This document shows, one piece after another, positions 52,441 to 64,000 of a DNA stretch of 64,000 nt. The stretch comes from Mycolicibacter minnesotensis (GTDB taxonomy: Bacteria; Actinomycetota; Actinomycetes; Mycobacteriales; Mycobacteriaceae): positions 4,160,048-4,224,047 of the forward strand of contig NZ_AP022589.1 of assembly GCF_010731755.1 (NCBI RefSeq), given 5' to 3'. The first letter of the stretch is position 1, and each line of letters opens with the position of its first letter. Under the pieces are notes generated by a model. It was not told the DNA's origin and made no database searches. It saw nothing but the letters and a program-made list of their open reading frames with translations. The position numbers were made by a program, and so were the translations under genes.

Positions 52441-53795
52441 GTGGAGGCCGGCAGGTTGAGCAGTAGCTCCACCGCGCGAGCAGCGCTCTGCGCCGCGCTT
52501 TCCATGGTCGCCGACCAGTCGGTACGGGTCCAATCACCGGCGAGGACCAGGCTCGGCACCGACGTGCGCTGGTCGGGCCGCAACCCAGAGGTGCCGACCA
52601 CCTGCGAGAACGTGGCTTTGGGCATTTTGACCACCTGTGCGGCCACCACAGTCGCCTCGGACGCTGCCGGATAATAACGACGCAGCATGTCCATCTGCTC
52701 GGCAACGATCTGCTCGTTGGACCGGTGGATCTGCTCGTAGGCGCCGCTGGTGGTCAGGCAATACAGCCAGGCGCCGTTGGGGTCGCGGCCCTGCATCCGC
52801 TGCCGGTCGAACACCTCGTCTATGACGCCCGTGCCGCCGATCACCGACTCCATCGCCGCTTCGGTGCCCAACGGCCGGTCGAGGTACAGGTTGGTGCTCA
52901 CGATCGGCGTGTAGTGCAGCTTTTCGGCAGCAGCGTAAATTTCGGCGTGCTCGGGCAGATCGTCGAGCAAACCCGCGATATTGGAGTTGGGCACCGCGCA
53001 CACCACGGCGTCTGCCGCCAGCTCAGTACCGTCCGCCAACTGCACAGCGCGAACCGCATTGTTCTCCACCACGATTCGCCGGGCCACTGTGCGGTAGCGG
53101 ACCTCGACGCCCAGCCGGTCGAACACCTCGAGCGCACCCGAGATGTAGAGGGTGTCCAGATCGGTGGTGGGGTAACCGATCGTCACCGCACTGCGGTGAC
53201 GCAGGCCAAGCCGGATCCCCGTGGCAAGAACATCGGCAAAGACCTTGGCCGAACCCCGGTCCACCGGCTCGGCGGCGATGCCGAGCGCGAGCCAGTCCCA
53301 CACCGCCTCGCGGGCTCGAGCGGGCATCCCGACGCGGCTCAGCCACTGGTCTGTACTCAGGTCAGGCAGATCGGCGGGCTGGAACAGCGCCTCACCGGTC
53401 AGCCGCACCGTGGCGACCGCGGTTCGCAGCCGGTCGAGCAGGCCGGCATCGGGGTGCGGACCGAACAGGGTCCGCATCGCGCCCAGTCCGCGCGTCAGCA
53501 TCCGGGTGCTGGCACCGCCGGGCCAGCGCAGTGTCCCGCCGGTCGGAAACTCGACCATCGAACGGGTACCGACGCTGGTCAGATACCGGAAGAGATGGTC
53601 ATAGCCGCTGGCGATCACATGCTGACCGTTGTCGGCGACGTCGGCGATTCCCGGGACCTGCATGGCCTGGGTGCGTCCACCGAGCCGTCCGCGCCGCTCC
53701 AGCAGGGTCACCTTCTTGCCCGCCTCGGCCAACCAGACCGCCGCAGCCAACCCCGCCAGGCCACCGCCGATCACCACGTACCGTCGATCGTCCAT
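52437..53795 (-). CDS. HpnE-like FAD-dependent amine oxidase/desaturase-type oxidoreductase
   Basis: 452 residues with the N-terminal FAD motif VVIGGGLAGLAAAVWLAEAGKK (too long to be chance; core GGGLAG at 10-15), the Arg-rich GRLGGRTQ motif and the C-terminal FAD end LAGDWTRTDWSATMESA. Closest to the squalene-associated FAD enzymes (HpnE, hydroxysqualene dehydroxylase) and carotenoid desaturases; no hpnC/hpnD partner is in the window, so the substrate is uncertain. Expression is probably repressed by the cotranscribed TetR protein via the operator 17 bp upstream of the start. Confidence 0.85.
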   Translation of the reverse strand: MDDRRYVVIGGGLAGLAAAVWLAEAGKKVTLLERRGRLGGRTQAMQVPGIADVADNGQHVIASGYDHLFRYLTSVGTRSMVEFPTGGTLRWPGGASTRMLTRGLGAMRTLFGPHPDAGLLDRLRTAVATVRLTGEALFQPADLPDLSTDQWLSRVGMPARAREAVWDWLALGIAAEPVDRGSAKVFADVLATGIRLGLRHRSAVTIGYPTTDLDTLYISGALEVFDRLGVEVRYRTVARRIVVENNAVRAVQLADGTELAADAVVCAVPNSNIAGLLDDLPEHAEIYAAAEKLHYTPIVSTNLYLDRPLGTEAAMESVIGGTGVIDEVFDRQRMQGRDPNGAWLYCLTTSGAYEQIHRSNEQIVAEQMDMLRRYYPAASEATVVAAQVVKMPKATFSQVVGTSGLRPDQRTSVPSLVLAGDWTRTDWSATMESAAQSAARAVELLLNLPAST

Positions 53796-53811
53796 GCCAC
53801 CAACCCTTCCG

Positions 53812-53836
53812 AGTAACTTACGAATCGTAAGTTACT
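53812..53836. promoter_or_regulatory. Perfect 25-bp palindrome, TetR operator
   Basis: Arms AGTAACTTACGA and TCGTAAGTTACT around a single central A, with no mismatch. Centre at 53824, 29 bp before the start codon of the FAD-oxidoreductase/tetR operon. AT-rich in a GC-rich setting. Typical size and symmetry for a TetR dimer pair. Confidence 0.85.
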
Positions 53837-53893
53837 GGGAGGGCGCCCGGGCGGTCAACGCCTCCGGCAGACCTGGTCACCCAGGAGGGGCAA

Positions 53894-55144
53894 TCATTCC
53901 CCACCGGCGGCGAGGAAGGCCGCCACCGCATCGACGATCCGGCTGGCCATCAGGGTCTTGGAGCCCGATTCCAGGGCGGACTCGGTTCCGTCCGCGGCCA
54001 ACAACCATCCGTCGTTGTGGTCGACCTCGAACGCTCGGCCATCGCCGACCGCATTGACCACCAACAGGTCACAACCCTTGCGGCGCAGCTTCGCGCGGGC
54101 GTGGAACAACACGTCGCCGTTCTCATCGCCGGTCTCCGCGGCAAAGCCCACAATCGCCCGCATGTTGGGCAGCTGGCCATCGGTACGGGCACGCACCGCG
54201 CCGGCCAGTACGTCCTCGTTGCGGACCAGGTCGATGGTTGGGGGCTGGTCGTCCTCCCCCGGACCCTTCTTGATCTTGGCCGGAGCCACCCGCACCGGGC
54301 GGAAATCGGCTACCGCCGCGGCCATCACCAGCACATGCGCCTCCGGGGCGTGCTTGACGACCGCGTCATGCAGCTGCTGAGCAGAGCTGACGTGAACCAC
54401 GTGGACTCCGGCCGGATCTATCAGCCCTGCCGTGTGCGCGGCGATCAGAGTCACTTCGGCGCCACGCTGGGCTGCCACCCGGGCGACGGCGTAGCCCTGT
54501 TTGCCCGAACTGCGGTTGCCGATGAATCGGACCGGGTCGATGGGCTCGCGGGTACCGCCCGCAGTCACCAGGACCTTCTGCCCAGCCAGATCATGCGGCA
54601 GCGCGTCGGCCCGCTCCAGTAACAGCGACGCGAAGGTGTTGATCTCTTCAGCTTCGGGCAGCCGCCCAGCGCCGGTGTCGGCACCGGTCAGGCGGCCGGA
54701 GGCGGGTTCGAGCACAACCGCGCCGCGTTGCCGCAAAGTCGTGACATTGGCGACAGTCGCCGGGTGTTGCCACATCTCGGTGTGCATCGCCGGAGCGAAC
54801 AGCACCGGACATCGGGCGGTCAGCAGCGTGGCGGTCAGCAGGTCGTCGGCGCGGCCGGAGACCGCGCGGGCCAGCAGGTCTGCGGTCGCAGGTGCCACCA
54901 CGACCAGGTCGGCTTGTTGTCCCAGCGCCACATGGGGTACGCCGGGTACGTCGTCGAAGACGCCGGTGTGTACCGGCTGGCCCGACAACGCCTCGAAGGT
55001 GGCCGCGCCGACGAACCGCAGCGCGGACTCGGTGGGGACCACGCGTACGGCGTGTCCGGCCTCGGCAAGCTGTCGGACCACGGTGCACGCCTTGTATGCG
55101 GCGATGCCTCCGGCGACACCGACGACGACCCGTTTCTGGCCCAC
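53894..55144 (-). CDS. coaBC: Bifunctional phosphopantothenoylcysteine decarboxylase/synthetase
   Basis: Two steps of coenzyme A synthesis (dfp in older naming). The N-terminal CoaC flavoprotein has VGVAGGIAAYK and the active-site APAMHTEMW. The C-terminal CoaB has TREPIDPVRFIGNRSSGKQG and the KIKK loop. The GTG at 55144 (MGQKRVVVGV) gives 416 residues, near the 418 of Rv1391; the open frame upstream overlaps rpoZ and is not conserved. Confidence 0.95.
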   Translation of the reverse strand: MGQKRVVVGVAGGIAAYKACTVVRQLAEAGHAVRVVPTESALRFVGAATFEALSGQPVHTGVFDDVPGVPHVALGQQADLVVVAPATADLLARAVSGRADDLLTATLLTARCPVLFAPAMHTEMWQHPATVANVTTLRQRGAVVLEPASGRLTGADTGAGRLPEAEEINTFASLLLERADALPHDLAGQKVLVTAGGTREPIDPVRFIGNRSSGKQGYAVARVAAQRGAEVTLIAAHTAGLIDPAGVHVVHVSSAQQLHDAVVKHAPEAHVLVMAAAVADFRPVRVAPAKIKKGPGEDDQPPTIDLVRNEDVLAGAVRARTDGQLPNMRAIVGFAAETGDENGDVLFHARAKLRRKGCDLLVVNAVGDGRAFEVDHNDGWLLAADGTESALESGSKTLMASRIVDAVAAFLAAGGE

Positions 55145-55172
55145 CGGTATGACCCGCCCTGCCCGGCTCGGG

Positions 55173-55493
55173 CTATTCGCCTTCGGTGTATTCGAGCAGG
55201 TCGCCGTGGATCTCGCGCAGCGCGATCGACAGCGGCTTCTCCTGCAGACCAGGCTCGACCAGCGGGCCGACGTACTCAAGGATGCCCTCGCCGAGCTGGT
55301 TGTAGTAGTCGTTGATCTGCCGCGCCCGCTTGGCCGCGTAGATCACCAGGGCGTACTTGCTCGAAGCACGCTGCAACAGCTCATCGATGGGCGGGTTGGT
55401 GATGCCGAGAGGCGTGTCGTAACCGCCGATCAACGCCGGGTCGAACTCGTCGGCGTCGGTCACCACGGCCGAGTCGATCTGCGAGGTACTCAC
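55173..55493 (-). CDS. rpoZ: RNA polymerase omega subunit
   Basis: Small subunit assisting beta' folding. The GTG at 55493 ([10 protein letters not shown]) has AGGAG ten bases upstream and gives 106 residues; a TTG at 55502 is the alternative. Conserved core [18 protein letters not shown] and [18 protein letters not shown]. Between gmk and coaBC, the usual order. Confidence 0.95.
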   Translation of the reverse strand: MSTSQIDSAVVTDADEFDPALIGGYDTPLGITNPPIDELLQRASSKYALVIYAAKRARQINDYYNQLGEGILEYVGPLVEPGLQEKPLSIALREIHGDLLEYTEGE

Positions 55494-55562
55494 GAAGGAC
55501 AATCTCCTAAAAGCTCATCTGGCTGGGGCGGGTCGCGCCTGCTGGTTTTTCGTCCGGGTAAA

Positions 55563-56165
55563 TCAGACCGCGCCCGGTGCGGTATCCACCAGCAAGGATA
55601 CCAATTCTGAGCAGGCGGTTTCCAATCGAGTGTTCACCACGACGGTGTCGAAGTCTCCCTGCGCCGCCAACTCGGTACGTGCGGTGGCCAGTCGGCGCTG
55701 CATAACCTCTTCGGTTTCGGTGCCACGACCGACCAACCTGGCCTGCAGCGTCTCCCAGTCCGGCGGGGCGAGAAACACCAGGAGGGCCTCCGGCAGCGCC
55801 TTCTTGATGGCCCTGGCGCCGGCCAGATCGACCTCGATCAGAACGGGCCGACCGGCGTGGGTGGCCTCGGCTACCGGTGCCGCTGGGGTACCTGAGCGCT
55901 GTAGCCCGCCGTGAATGTCGGCCCACTCCAGCAACGCGTTCTCGGCAACCAGCCGGTCAAATTCGGCCGGGGTGACAAAGCGGTAGTCGACGCCGTCCAC
56001 CTCCCCGGGCCTAGGCGCCCGGGTGGTGGCCGACACACTGAAGTACAGATCCGGCACCCGCTCTCGCAGGCACCGGACCACGCTCGACTTACCGACCGCG
56101 GATGGGCCGGACAGCACCACAACGCGTCCCGCGTGCCTGCCGCCCGGCCCTCCACCGGTTCTCAC
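55563..56165 (-). CDS. gmk: Guanylate kinase
   Basis: Phosphorylates GMP to GDP. 200 residues with the P-loop GPSAVGKS (20-27), the GMP-binding [20 protein letters not shown] block and the lid [13 protein letters not shown]. The GTG start follows the mihF stop by 7 bp. Confidence 0.96.
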   Translation of the reverse strand: MRTGGGPGGRHAGRVVVLSGPSAVGKSSVVRCLRERVPDLYFSVSATTRAPRPGEVDGVDYRFVTPAEFDRLVAENALLEWADIHGGLQRSGTPAAPVAEATHAGRPVLIEVDLAGARAIKKALPEALLVFLAPPDWETLQARLVGRGTETEEVMQRRLATARTELAAQGDFDTVVVNTRLETACSELVSLLVDTAPGAV

Positions 56166-56172
56166 CGCCGGG

Positions 56173-56488
56173 TCAGGAGAAGTCGAACTTCTCCAGCAGC
56201 GCCTTGCGCTGCCGGTCGCCCAGGCCGCGCAGCCGGCGGGTGGGGGCGATCTCCAGCTCGGTCATGATCTCCTGCGCCTTGACCTTGCCAACCTTGGGCA
56301 ACGCCTCCAGCAGAGCAGACACCTTCATCTTGCCCAGGACCTCATCGGTCTCGGCGTCCTTGAGCACCTGCTTGAGGTTGGTGCCTCCACGCTTGAGCCG
56401 GTCCCGAGCTCCGCTCGGGCCCGACGTGCGGCCGCTGCCTTCTCCAACGCGGCGGCGCGCTGTTCGTCGGTCAACTGGGAAGGGCCAC
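56173..56488 (-). CDS. mihF: Mycobacterial integration host factor (two 1-bp losses)
   Basis: Essential nucleoid protein and L5 integrase cofactor. The start is a GTG at 56488 with GGAGG four bases upstream, reading MALP. The next part ([24 protein letters not shown]) is one frame on and the remainder ([18 protein letters not shown] to the end) another. Losses lie at about 56477-56479 (CCC for CCCC) and 56403-56408. The span of 316 bases plus two restores 318, i.e. 105 residues, the size of M. smegmatis mIHF. Sequence error is the likeliest explanation. Confidence 0.85.
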
Positions 56489-57181
56489 GATTCCTCCGTC
56501 TCGTCATCATCGACAACGTCGATGTTTTCCTTGTCCCGGCCAGGTACTTCGGCCAGAGACGACGACCGTACCCACGCCGTCTGACGAAATCTAACCCCAC
56601 CCCCCCGTTTCCGGCTACAAATGCCCAGCGTATGGGGTTTGGGCGCGGCGAGCTCCGACCCGGGTCCGCGACGTTCCATCCACCCTGCCCGAGGGAGCCG
56701 CCGGCTCTGCCGGCCTGAACCGAAAAGCCGCTCTGAACTAGCCTTTTGGCCGTTTTCGCGAGCCGGATGGGATGCGCCGCCATGGCCGCCGCGGCAGCCG
56801 CCACGAGCCGACCGGAGCCTGCAGCAATGACTTCGCCCCTCATGGCGTGTCGGGCGTGTCGAGGTACCGCAAGCCGACCCCGGCACGCTCGGCTGCCCTC
56901 GTTCATCGCCGCCGACCAGCGGACCCGCGCGCGGGGATCGACACCACATGGCCAGCAATATCCCGCCGCCGCCGATGATGCCGCTAACGGGATTCGGCCG
57001 CGAATCCCGACTCCCGGGCTGACAGCAACTATTCAGGGAGTTTCTACATTTGCGCGACCGAAGTCGTAGTTAAGCCGCCTAATGTCGCGACCAGGTGGAC
57101 AGTCCACCCGGGGGTATTTATGGGGGGTACGACTATGAGCATTTCCGCTGAATACCGTCTAGGTAGAGAAAGTGGGAATTC
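56489..57181. other. Long non-coding gap between mihF and the Gly-rich protein gene
   Basis: About 690 bases with no gene I can support on either strand; the open frames are Arg/Pro-rich composition artefacts. It should contain the divergent promoters. The 57030-57180 part is AT-richer and holds a 15-bp palindrome at 57094. In M. tuberculosis this interval carries PE15/PPE20. Confidence 0.6.
57094..57108. promoter_or_regulatory. 15-bp perfect palindrome upstream of the Gly-rich gene
   Basis: GGTGGAC, central A, GTCCACC, ending 73 bp before the start codon at 57182. Could be an operator; no regulator can be named. Confidence 0.4.
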
Positions 57182-57715
57182 ATGACGAACACGACAGTGG
57201 GCCGTACTGGCCGGTGGGCACTGGCGGCGGCCGCAGTGTTGGCCTTTGGCGGTTTCGGGATCGGAGCAGCCAACGCTGACCCCAATGATGGAATCACCGG
57301 CGGCGCCGGCAACAACGGCGGGGTGAATGTCAACATGGGCCCCGTCGGCGGCGGATTCAATACCGGCAGGAACGGCGGCTTCAACTTCGGCCCGAATGGA
57401 ATCGGCGCAGGCGGCGGCCAGAACAACAGTGCCAACGTCAACATGGGCCCCTTCGGCGGCGGCATGAATGTCGGCAGGAATGGCGGCTTCGACTTCGGCC
57501 CGAATGGAATCGGCGCAGGGGGCGGCCAGAACCACGGCGCCAACGTCAACATGGGTCCCTTCGGCGGCGGCTATAACGCCAACACCGGTGGCGGTGCCAA
57601 CGTCGGCCCGAACGGCGTCGGCGGCGGTCAGAGCAATGGCGCCAACGTCAACATGGGTCCCTTCGGTGGCGGCTACAACGCCAACACCGGCGGTGGCATC
57701 AACTTCGGACGCTAA
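57182..57715 (+). CDS. Exported Gly/Asn-rich repeat protein, unknown function
   Basis: 177 residues. A Sec signal peptide (GRTGRWALAAAAVLAFGG) is cleaved after ANA, residue 32. The mature protein is almost wholly repeats: NVNMGP starts at 49, 85, 121 and 155 (periods 36, 36, 34). The unit is NVNMGPFGGG, an Asn/Gly/aromatic stretch, FGPNGIGAGGGQN. There are no cysteines and few charges. It is not a PE_PGRS protein, having no PE domain. Repeats also show at DNA level (about 108 bp). It has its own hairpin terminator. Surface or matrix-like role is a guess. Confidence 0.85.
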   Translation: MTNTTVGRTGRWALAAAAVLAFGGFGIGAANADPNDGITGGAGNNGGVNVNMGPVGGGFNTGRNGGFNFGPNGIGAGGGQNNSANVNMGPFGGGMNVGRNGGFDFGPNGIGAGGGQNHGANVNMGPFGGGYNANTGGGANVGPNGVGGGQSNGANVNMGPFGGGYNANTGGGINFGR

Positions 57716-57725
57716 CCGGCCGGCC

Positions 57726-57767
57726 AGGGCCTGCGTGGGCGCCCCAACGGGGCCCTACGCAGGCCCT
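57726..57767 (+). terminator. Hairpin terminator after the Gly-rich gene
   Basis: Stem AGGGCCTGCGT (57726-57736) with ACGCAGGCCCT (57757-57767), 11 bp perfect, 20-base loop that can pair further (CCCC/GGGG). Ten bases after the stop codon and before the convergent pyrF end. Confidence 0.75.
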
Positions 57768-57804
57768 GTTGCGTTGCGCTGAAGGGGAAGGGCGGCCGTG
57801 ACGG

Positions 57805-58649
57805 CTATTCCCCAGCGGCCAGATAGGCCACGGCGTCACGCAGCCGCTCAGCCGCGGCCCGCAATGCCTCGACGTCCGGTCCGGCCCGCAACACCTCGCG
57901 GGAGACCGCCGGCAGCAAAGTCGCGGAGGGTGCCCCACCGAGACCCGCCAGCGCTTCGGGACGGCCACCCTGTGCCCCGATGCCTGGAATCAGCACCGGC
58001 CCGCCCAAGGCACTCAAATCGGGGACCTCGGCCAGCGTCGCACCCACCACCACCCCGATCGAACCCGGTCGCTGCGCTGCTGCGTTGGCTTCCGCAACCG
58101 CATCGACGATCGTCTGCGCTACGGTCCGCCCGTCCGCGTCCCGGGCGCGCTGCACACTCGCACCTTCAGGGTTTGACGTCGCTGCCAGCACGAACACGCC
58201 CCGGCCATACTGCGCAGCGGTCTCCAGCAGCGGCTGCAGCGACCCGAAGCCCAGGTAGGGCGAGGCGGTGACCGCGTCGGCGGCCAACGGCGACTCACCG
58301 GCCCATGCCGCCGCATAGGCGGCCATGGTCGACCCGATGTCACCGCGCTTGGCGTCGGCCAGCACCAGCACACCCGCCTCGCGCAGCGGCGATGGTGCGC
58401 TCCAACACGGCGAAGCCCGCCGAACCGTACGACTCGAAGAACGCCACCTGCGGCTTGACGATCGCGAACCCGGCGAACGCCGTCACGCATGTCTCGCTGA
58501 ACCGTGCCAACCCGTCCGGCGTGGCGGGCAAGTCCCACGCGGCCAGCAATTCGGGTGCGGATCGATGCCCAGGCACAGCGGCCCGCGGGCCGCGGTCGCC
58601 TCGGCCAGGCGGACGCCGAATCCCCCGGTCCCCCCCGGCCCGGTAGCCA

Positions 58650-58650
<1 letters not shown>
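57805..58650 (-). CDS. pyrF: Orotidine 5'-phosphate decarboxylase (two frame breaks)
   Basis: Last step of UMP synthesis. The start is the GTG at 58650 in TAGTG with the carB stop; [24 protein letters not shown] is read first. One C is missing near 58553 (then [14 protein letters not shown]), and GC near 58386 (then [15 protein letters not shown], the catalytic Lys-Asp-Lys region, to the end). Restored length about 282 residues. Belongs to the type 2 (mycobacterial/myxobacterial) family. Confidence 0.88.
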
Positions 58651-61984
<3,334 letters not shown>

Positions 61985-61985
<1 letters not shown>

Positions 61986-63104
61986 TACTTCTCCCCTGCC
62001 ATCAGGTCGACGAACTGGTCGAACAGGTATTCCGCGTCATGCGGTCCGGCGGCGGCCTCCGGGTGGTACTGCACCGAGAACGCCCGGCCGTCAGCAAGCT
62101 TGACGCCCTCGACGACTCCGTCGTTGGCGCAGGTGTGGCTGACCACCGCCGGGCCGAAGTCGGTGTCAAAACGCTGGCCCGCTTCACCTTCGAGGGCGAA
62201 GCCATGATTCTGCGCGGTCACCGCCACCCGGCCCGTGGCGTGGTCAATCACCGGGATGTTGATGCCGCGGTGGCCGAAGGTCATCTTGTAGGTGCCCAGC
62301 CCCAGCGCGCGGCCAAGGATCTGGTTTCCGAAACAGATTCCGAACAGCGGGATTCCCGCGCCGAGCACCTCGCGGGTCAGCGCGACCATCGCCTCTGCGG
62401 TGGCCGGGTCCCCGGGTCCGTTGGACAGAAACACCCCGTCTGGCTTCAGCTCGGCGATCTGAGCGAAGTCCACCGACGACGGCAACACATGGCTGCGGAT
62501 CCCGCGCCGCGCGAAATTGCGCGGCGTGTTGGTCTTGATGCCCAGGTCCAGTGCGGCGATGGTGAACCGATGTGGCCCATCGGATTCCACGATGTACTCG
62601 GCGTCCGTGCTGACCTCCCCGGCAAGGTCGGCGCCCAGCATCGACGACTGCTCGCGGACCCGCTGAACCAGCTCTTCCGGCCCGGCCAATGCGTCGCCGG
62701 AGAACACCCCGGCCTTCATCGAGCCGTGACTGCGCAGATGGCGGACCAAGGTGCGGGTGTCAACGCCGGCGATCCCGACGATCCCCTGGCGCACCAGCTC
62801 GTCGTCGAGGGTCCCGGTGGCCCGCCAGTTCGACGGCCTCGGCGACGGATCGCGGACCACATACCCGGCAACCCAGATCTTGTCGTCGCGGCTCGCCGTC
62901 CTCCCGGTTCCAGCCGGTGTTGCCGATCTGTGGGGCGGTGGCCACCACGATCTGCCGGTGGTAACTGGGGTCGGTCAGCGTCTCCTGGTAACCGGACATT
63001 CCGGTGGAGAACACCGCCTCACCCAGGGTCTGGCCCAGTGCCCCGAACGGTCTGCCGGTGAAAGTCCGGCCGTCCTCGAGAACCAGCACCGCTCGCGCGT
63101 TCAT
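61985..63104 (-). CDS. carA: Carbamoyl phosphate synthase small subunit (one frame break)
   Basis: Glutaminase subunit. Start ATG at 63104. The N-terminal domain reads [17 protein letters not shown] to [11 protein letters not shown]; then two bases are missing near 62890 (GAG for GAGAG) and IWVAGY and the rest follow. The class I amidotransferase site is intact ([15 protein letters not shown], then later the His-x-Glu region QYHPEA). 373 residues when restored. The stop shares a base with the carB start (TAATG). Confidence 0.92.
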
Positions 63105-63614
63105 CCTTGGTGTTCCTCTTCTTCAGCCAACGGCTGTGCTCGGCGCGGTCGTCCGCCCGGCCGGTGTCGATCTCAGTGCCCGACGGCAGCCGCCAGCGAA
63201 TCGCCAGCACCCCGTCATGGTTTCGGGTGGGGATAGTGCGCCCGGCGATGCCACGTTCGGCACGAACCGCGATCACCGCGTCCTGCGGGATCCAGATGGG
63301 TCGGGCGCCGCTGCGCTGCACCATGATTCCCTCGGGGTAGCGGGTCAGCACCGCCTTGGTCCGATAGCCCAGGTCTCCGACCACCACCCGGTCATTCCAC
63401 TTCGGAGCCAGGGTGCAACCGGGTACTGCCCACGGGTGGCAGCCACGGTGGGCGCCCCTACCGTGTCGGGCACGGTCGGCAACGTCCCGATCAGTGCGTC
63501 CTGCAACTGGCCGCGGTACCGCCAGCCGCGCATCATCAGCCGGATCACCACGCCGATCAGCACGGCGAGCACAAATGCGAAGACCAGCGAGCCGATCAAC
63601 GTGGGGGTGTTCAT
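63101..63614 (-). CDS. Membrane-anchored PH-like protein (Rv1382-like; frame broken)
   Basis: Start ATG at 63614 overlapping the pyrC stop (ATGA). One N-terminal membrane helix (about 4-26: [21 protein letters not shown]), then a soluble domain with [20 protein letters not shown] and [14 protein letters not shown]. One base is missing near 63421 (GGG for GGGG on the plus strand) and another in the last codons (63105-63120), since the stop should overlap carA as ATGA. About 171 residues restored. Conserved between pyrC and carA; function unknown. Confidence 0.82.
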
Positions 63615-64000
63615 GCCGGACTCTTCCCGTCCCGGGCGGTGATCCGGCCGCGCAACAGTGTTGCGGTGACGGTCGCGGGCAACGTCATCTCCTCGTACGG
63701 CGTGTTGTCCGAGCGGCTGGCCAGCTGTGTCCCGGCGACGACCCAGGTCGTGTCGGGGTCGACCACCGTCACATTGGCCGGCTCGCCCACTTCCAGGGGA
63801 CGGCCCTGGTCTGGCAGACCGACGATCTGCGCCGGACGCTCGCTCATCACCCGGGCCACGTCGCGCCAGGTCAACAGGCCGGTCTGCACCATGGTCGCCA
63901 CTACCGACAGCGCGGTCTGCAGACCGAGCATCCGGGCCGGGCTGCGGCGAACTCGCAGGTCTTTTCGTGCTCGGCGTGCGGGGCATGGTCGGTGGCCACA
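63611..64000 (-). CDS. pyrC: Dihydroorotase, C-terminal part (partial; one frame break)
   Basis: The gene runs off the right edge. At the edge [17 protein letters not shown] gives the zinc-ligand DHAPH region in one frame. After one lost G near 63933, [15 protein letters not shown] to the C-terminus ([17 protein letters not shown]) is in the next. Third step of UMP synthesis; pyrB would be expected next outside the window. Confidence 0.9.
   Translation of the reverse strand, partial: CGHRPCPARRARKDLRVRRSPARMLGLQTALSVVATMVQTGLLTWRDVARVMSERPAQIVGLPDQGRPLEVGEPANVTVVDPDTTWVVAGTQLASRSDNTPYEEMTLPATVTATLLRGRITARDGKSPA

Noticed and set aside
57044..57552. Minus-strand open frames opposite the Gly-rich gene
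   Set aside because: Periodic Pro/Phe-rich translations are antisense images of the coding repeats.
57318..57700. CRISPR-like array suggested by regular 108-bp repeats
   Set aside because: Repeats encode in-frame Gly/Asn peptide units after a signal peptide; no spacers of unique sequence or cas genes.

Overview
The window is a GC-rich chromosomal segment from a mycobacterium in the broad sense. The evidence is two PPE proteins, mIHF, LprG with P55, an Acg-like protein, WhiA, and gene order. Read right to left, the backbone follows M. tuberculosis from about Rv1381 (pyrC) to Rv1456c (ctaA), with several blocks exchanged or added. I cannot name the species. No rRNA, tRNA, CRISPR array, IS element or prophage was seen.

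Layout. 0-7.4 kb: haem A synthesis (ctaA, ctaB), a quinone oxidoreductase, a shortened ATP-grasp-like gene, a two-gene PPE operon behind a strong Zur-like box, and a frameshifted NUDIX gene. 7.6-14.5 kb: pentose phosphate operon tkt-tal-zwf-opcA-pgl plus a small coiled-coil gene, ended by a bidirectional hairpin. 14.6-17.9 kb: gap-pgk-tpi-secG on the minus strand. 18-20.3 kb: a DUF3556 membrane protein and a small exported protein. 20.3-25.4 kb: uvrC-rapZ-yvcK-whiA. 25.4-34.9 kb: riboflavin genes (ribE, ribBA, ribH, ribD) with rpe, rsmB and fmt, and lprG-P55 running the other way; a 56-bp tandem repeat lies in the ribE/lprG promoter gap. 35.1-36.6 kb: a methyltransferase and MarR regulator (Rv1405c/Rv1404-like).

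36.6-43.2 kb is the main accessory block. Six genes resemble members of the M. tuberculosis dormancy (DosR) regulon: an APH/AAA fusion (Rv2004c-like), two universal stress proteins, a phosphoribosyltransferase, a DUF732 exported protein and an Acg-like flavoprotein. Two DosR-box-like palindromes lie in its centre. In M. tuberculosis these families are scattered; here they sit together between the Rv1404 homologue and priA.

43.2-50.3 kb: priA without helicase motifs, a DUF1023 hydrolase, a YhhN protein, a LipI-like esterase, a VOC protein and a Baeyer-Villiger-type monooxygenase carrying a small in-frame insertion. 50.4-56.5 kb: metK, then an inserted TetR/FAD-oxidoreductase pair with a perfect 25-bp operator, then coaBC (dfp)-rpoZ-gmk-mihF. 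57.2-57.7 kb: an exported Gly/Asn-rich repeat protein occupying the place held by PE15/PPE20 in M. tuberculosis. 57.8-64 kb: pyrimidine operon pyrC-(Rv1382-like)-carA-carB-pyrF.

An important caveat concerns the right end. metK, mihF, pyrF, carB, carA, the Rv1382-like gene and pyrC together carry about 13 small frame-breaking losses, each 1 or 2 bases and most in short C/G runs or dinucleotide repeats such as GCGC. Because these genes are essential or near-essential and otherwise perfectly conserved, I read this as sequence or assembly error rather than decay. Coordinates are given for the whole reconstructed gene in each case.
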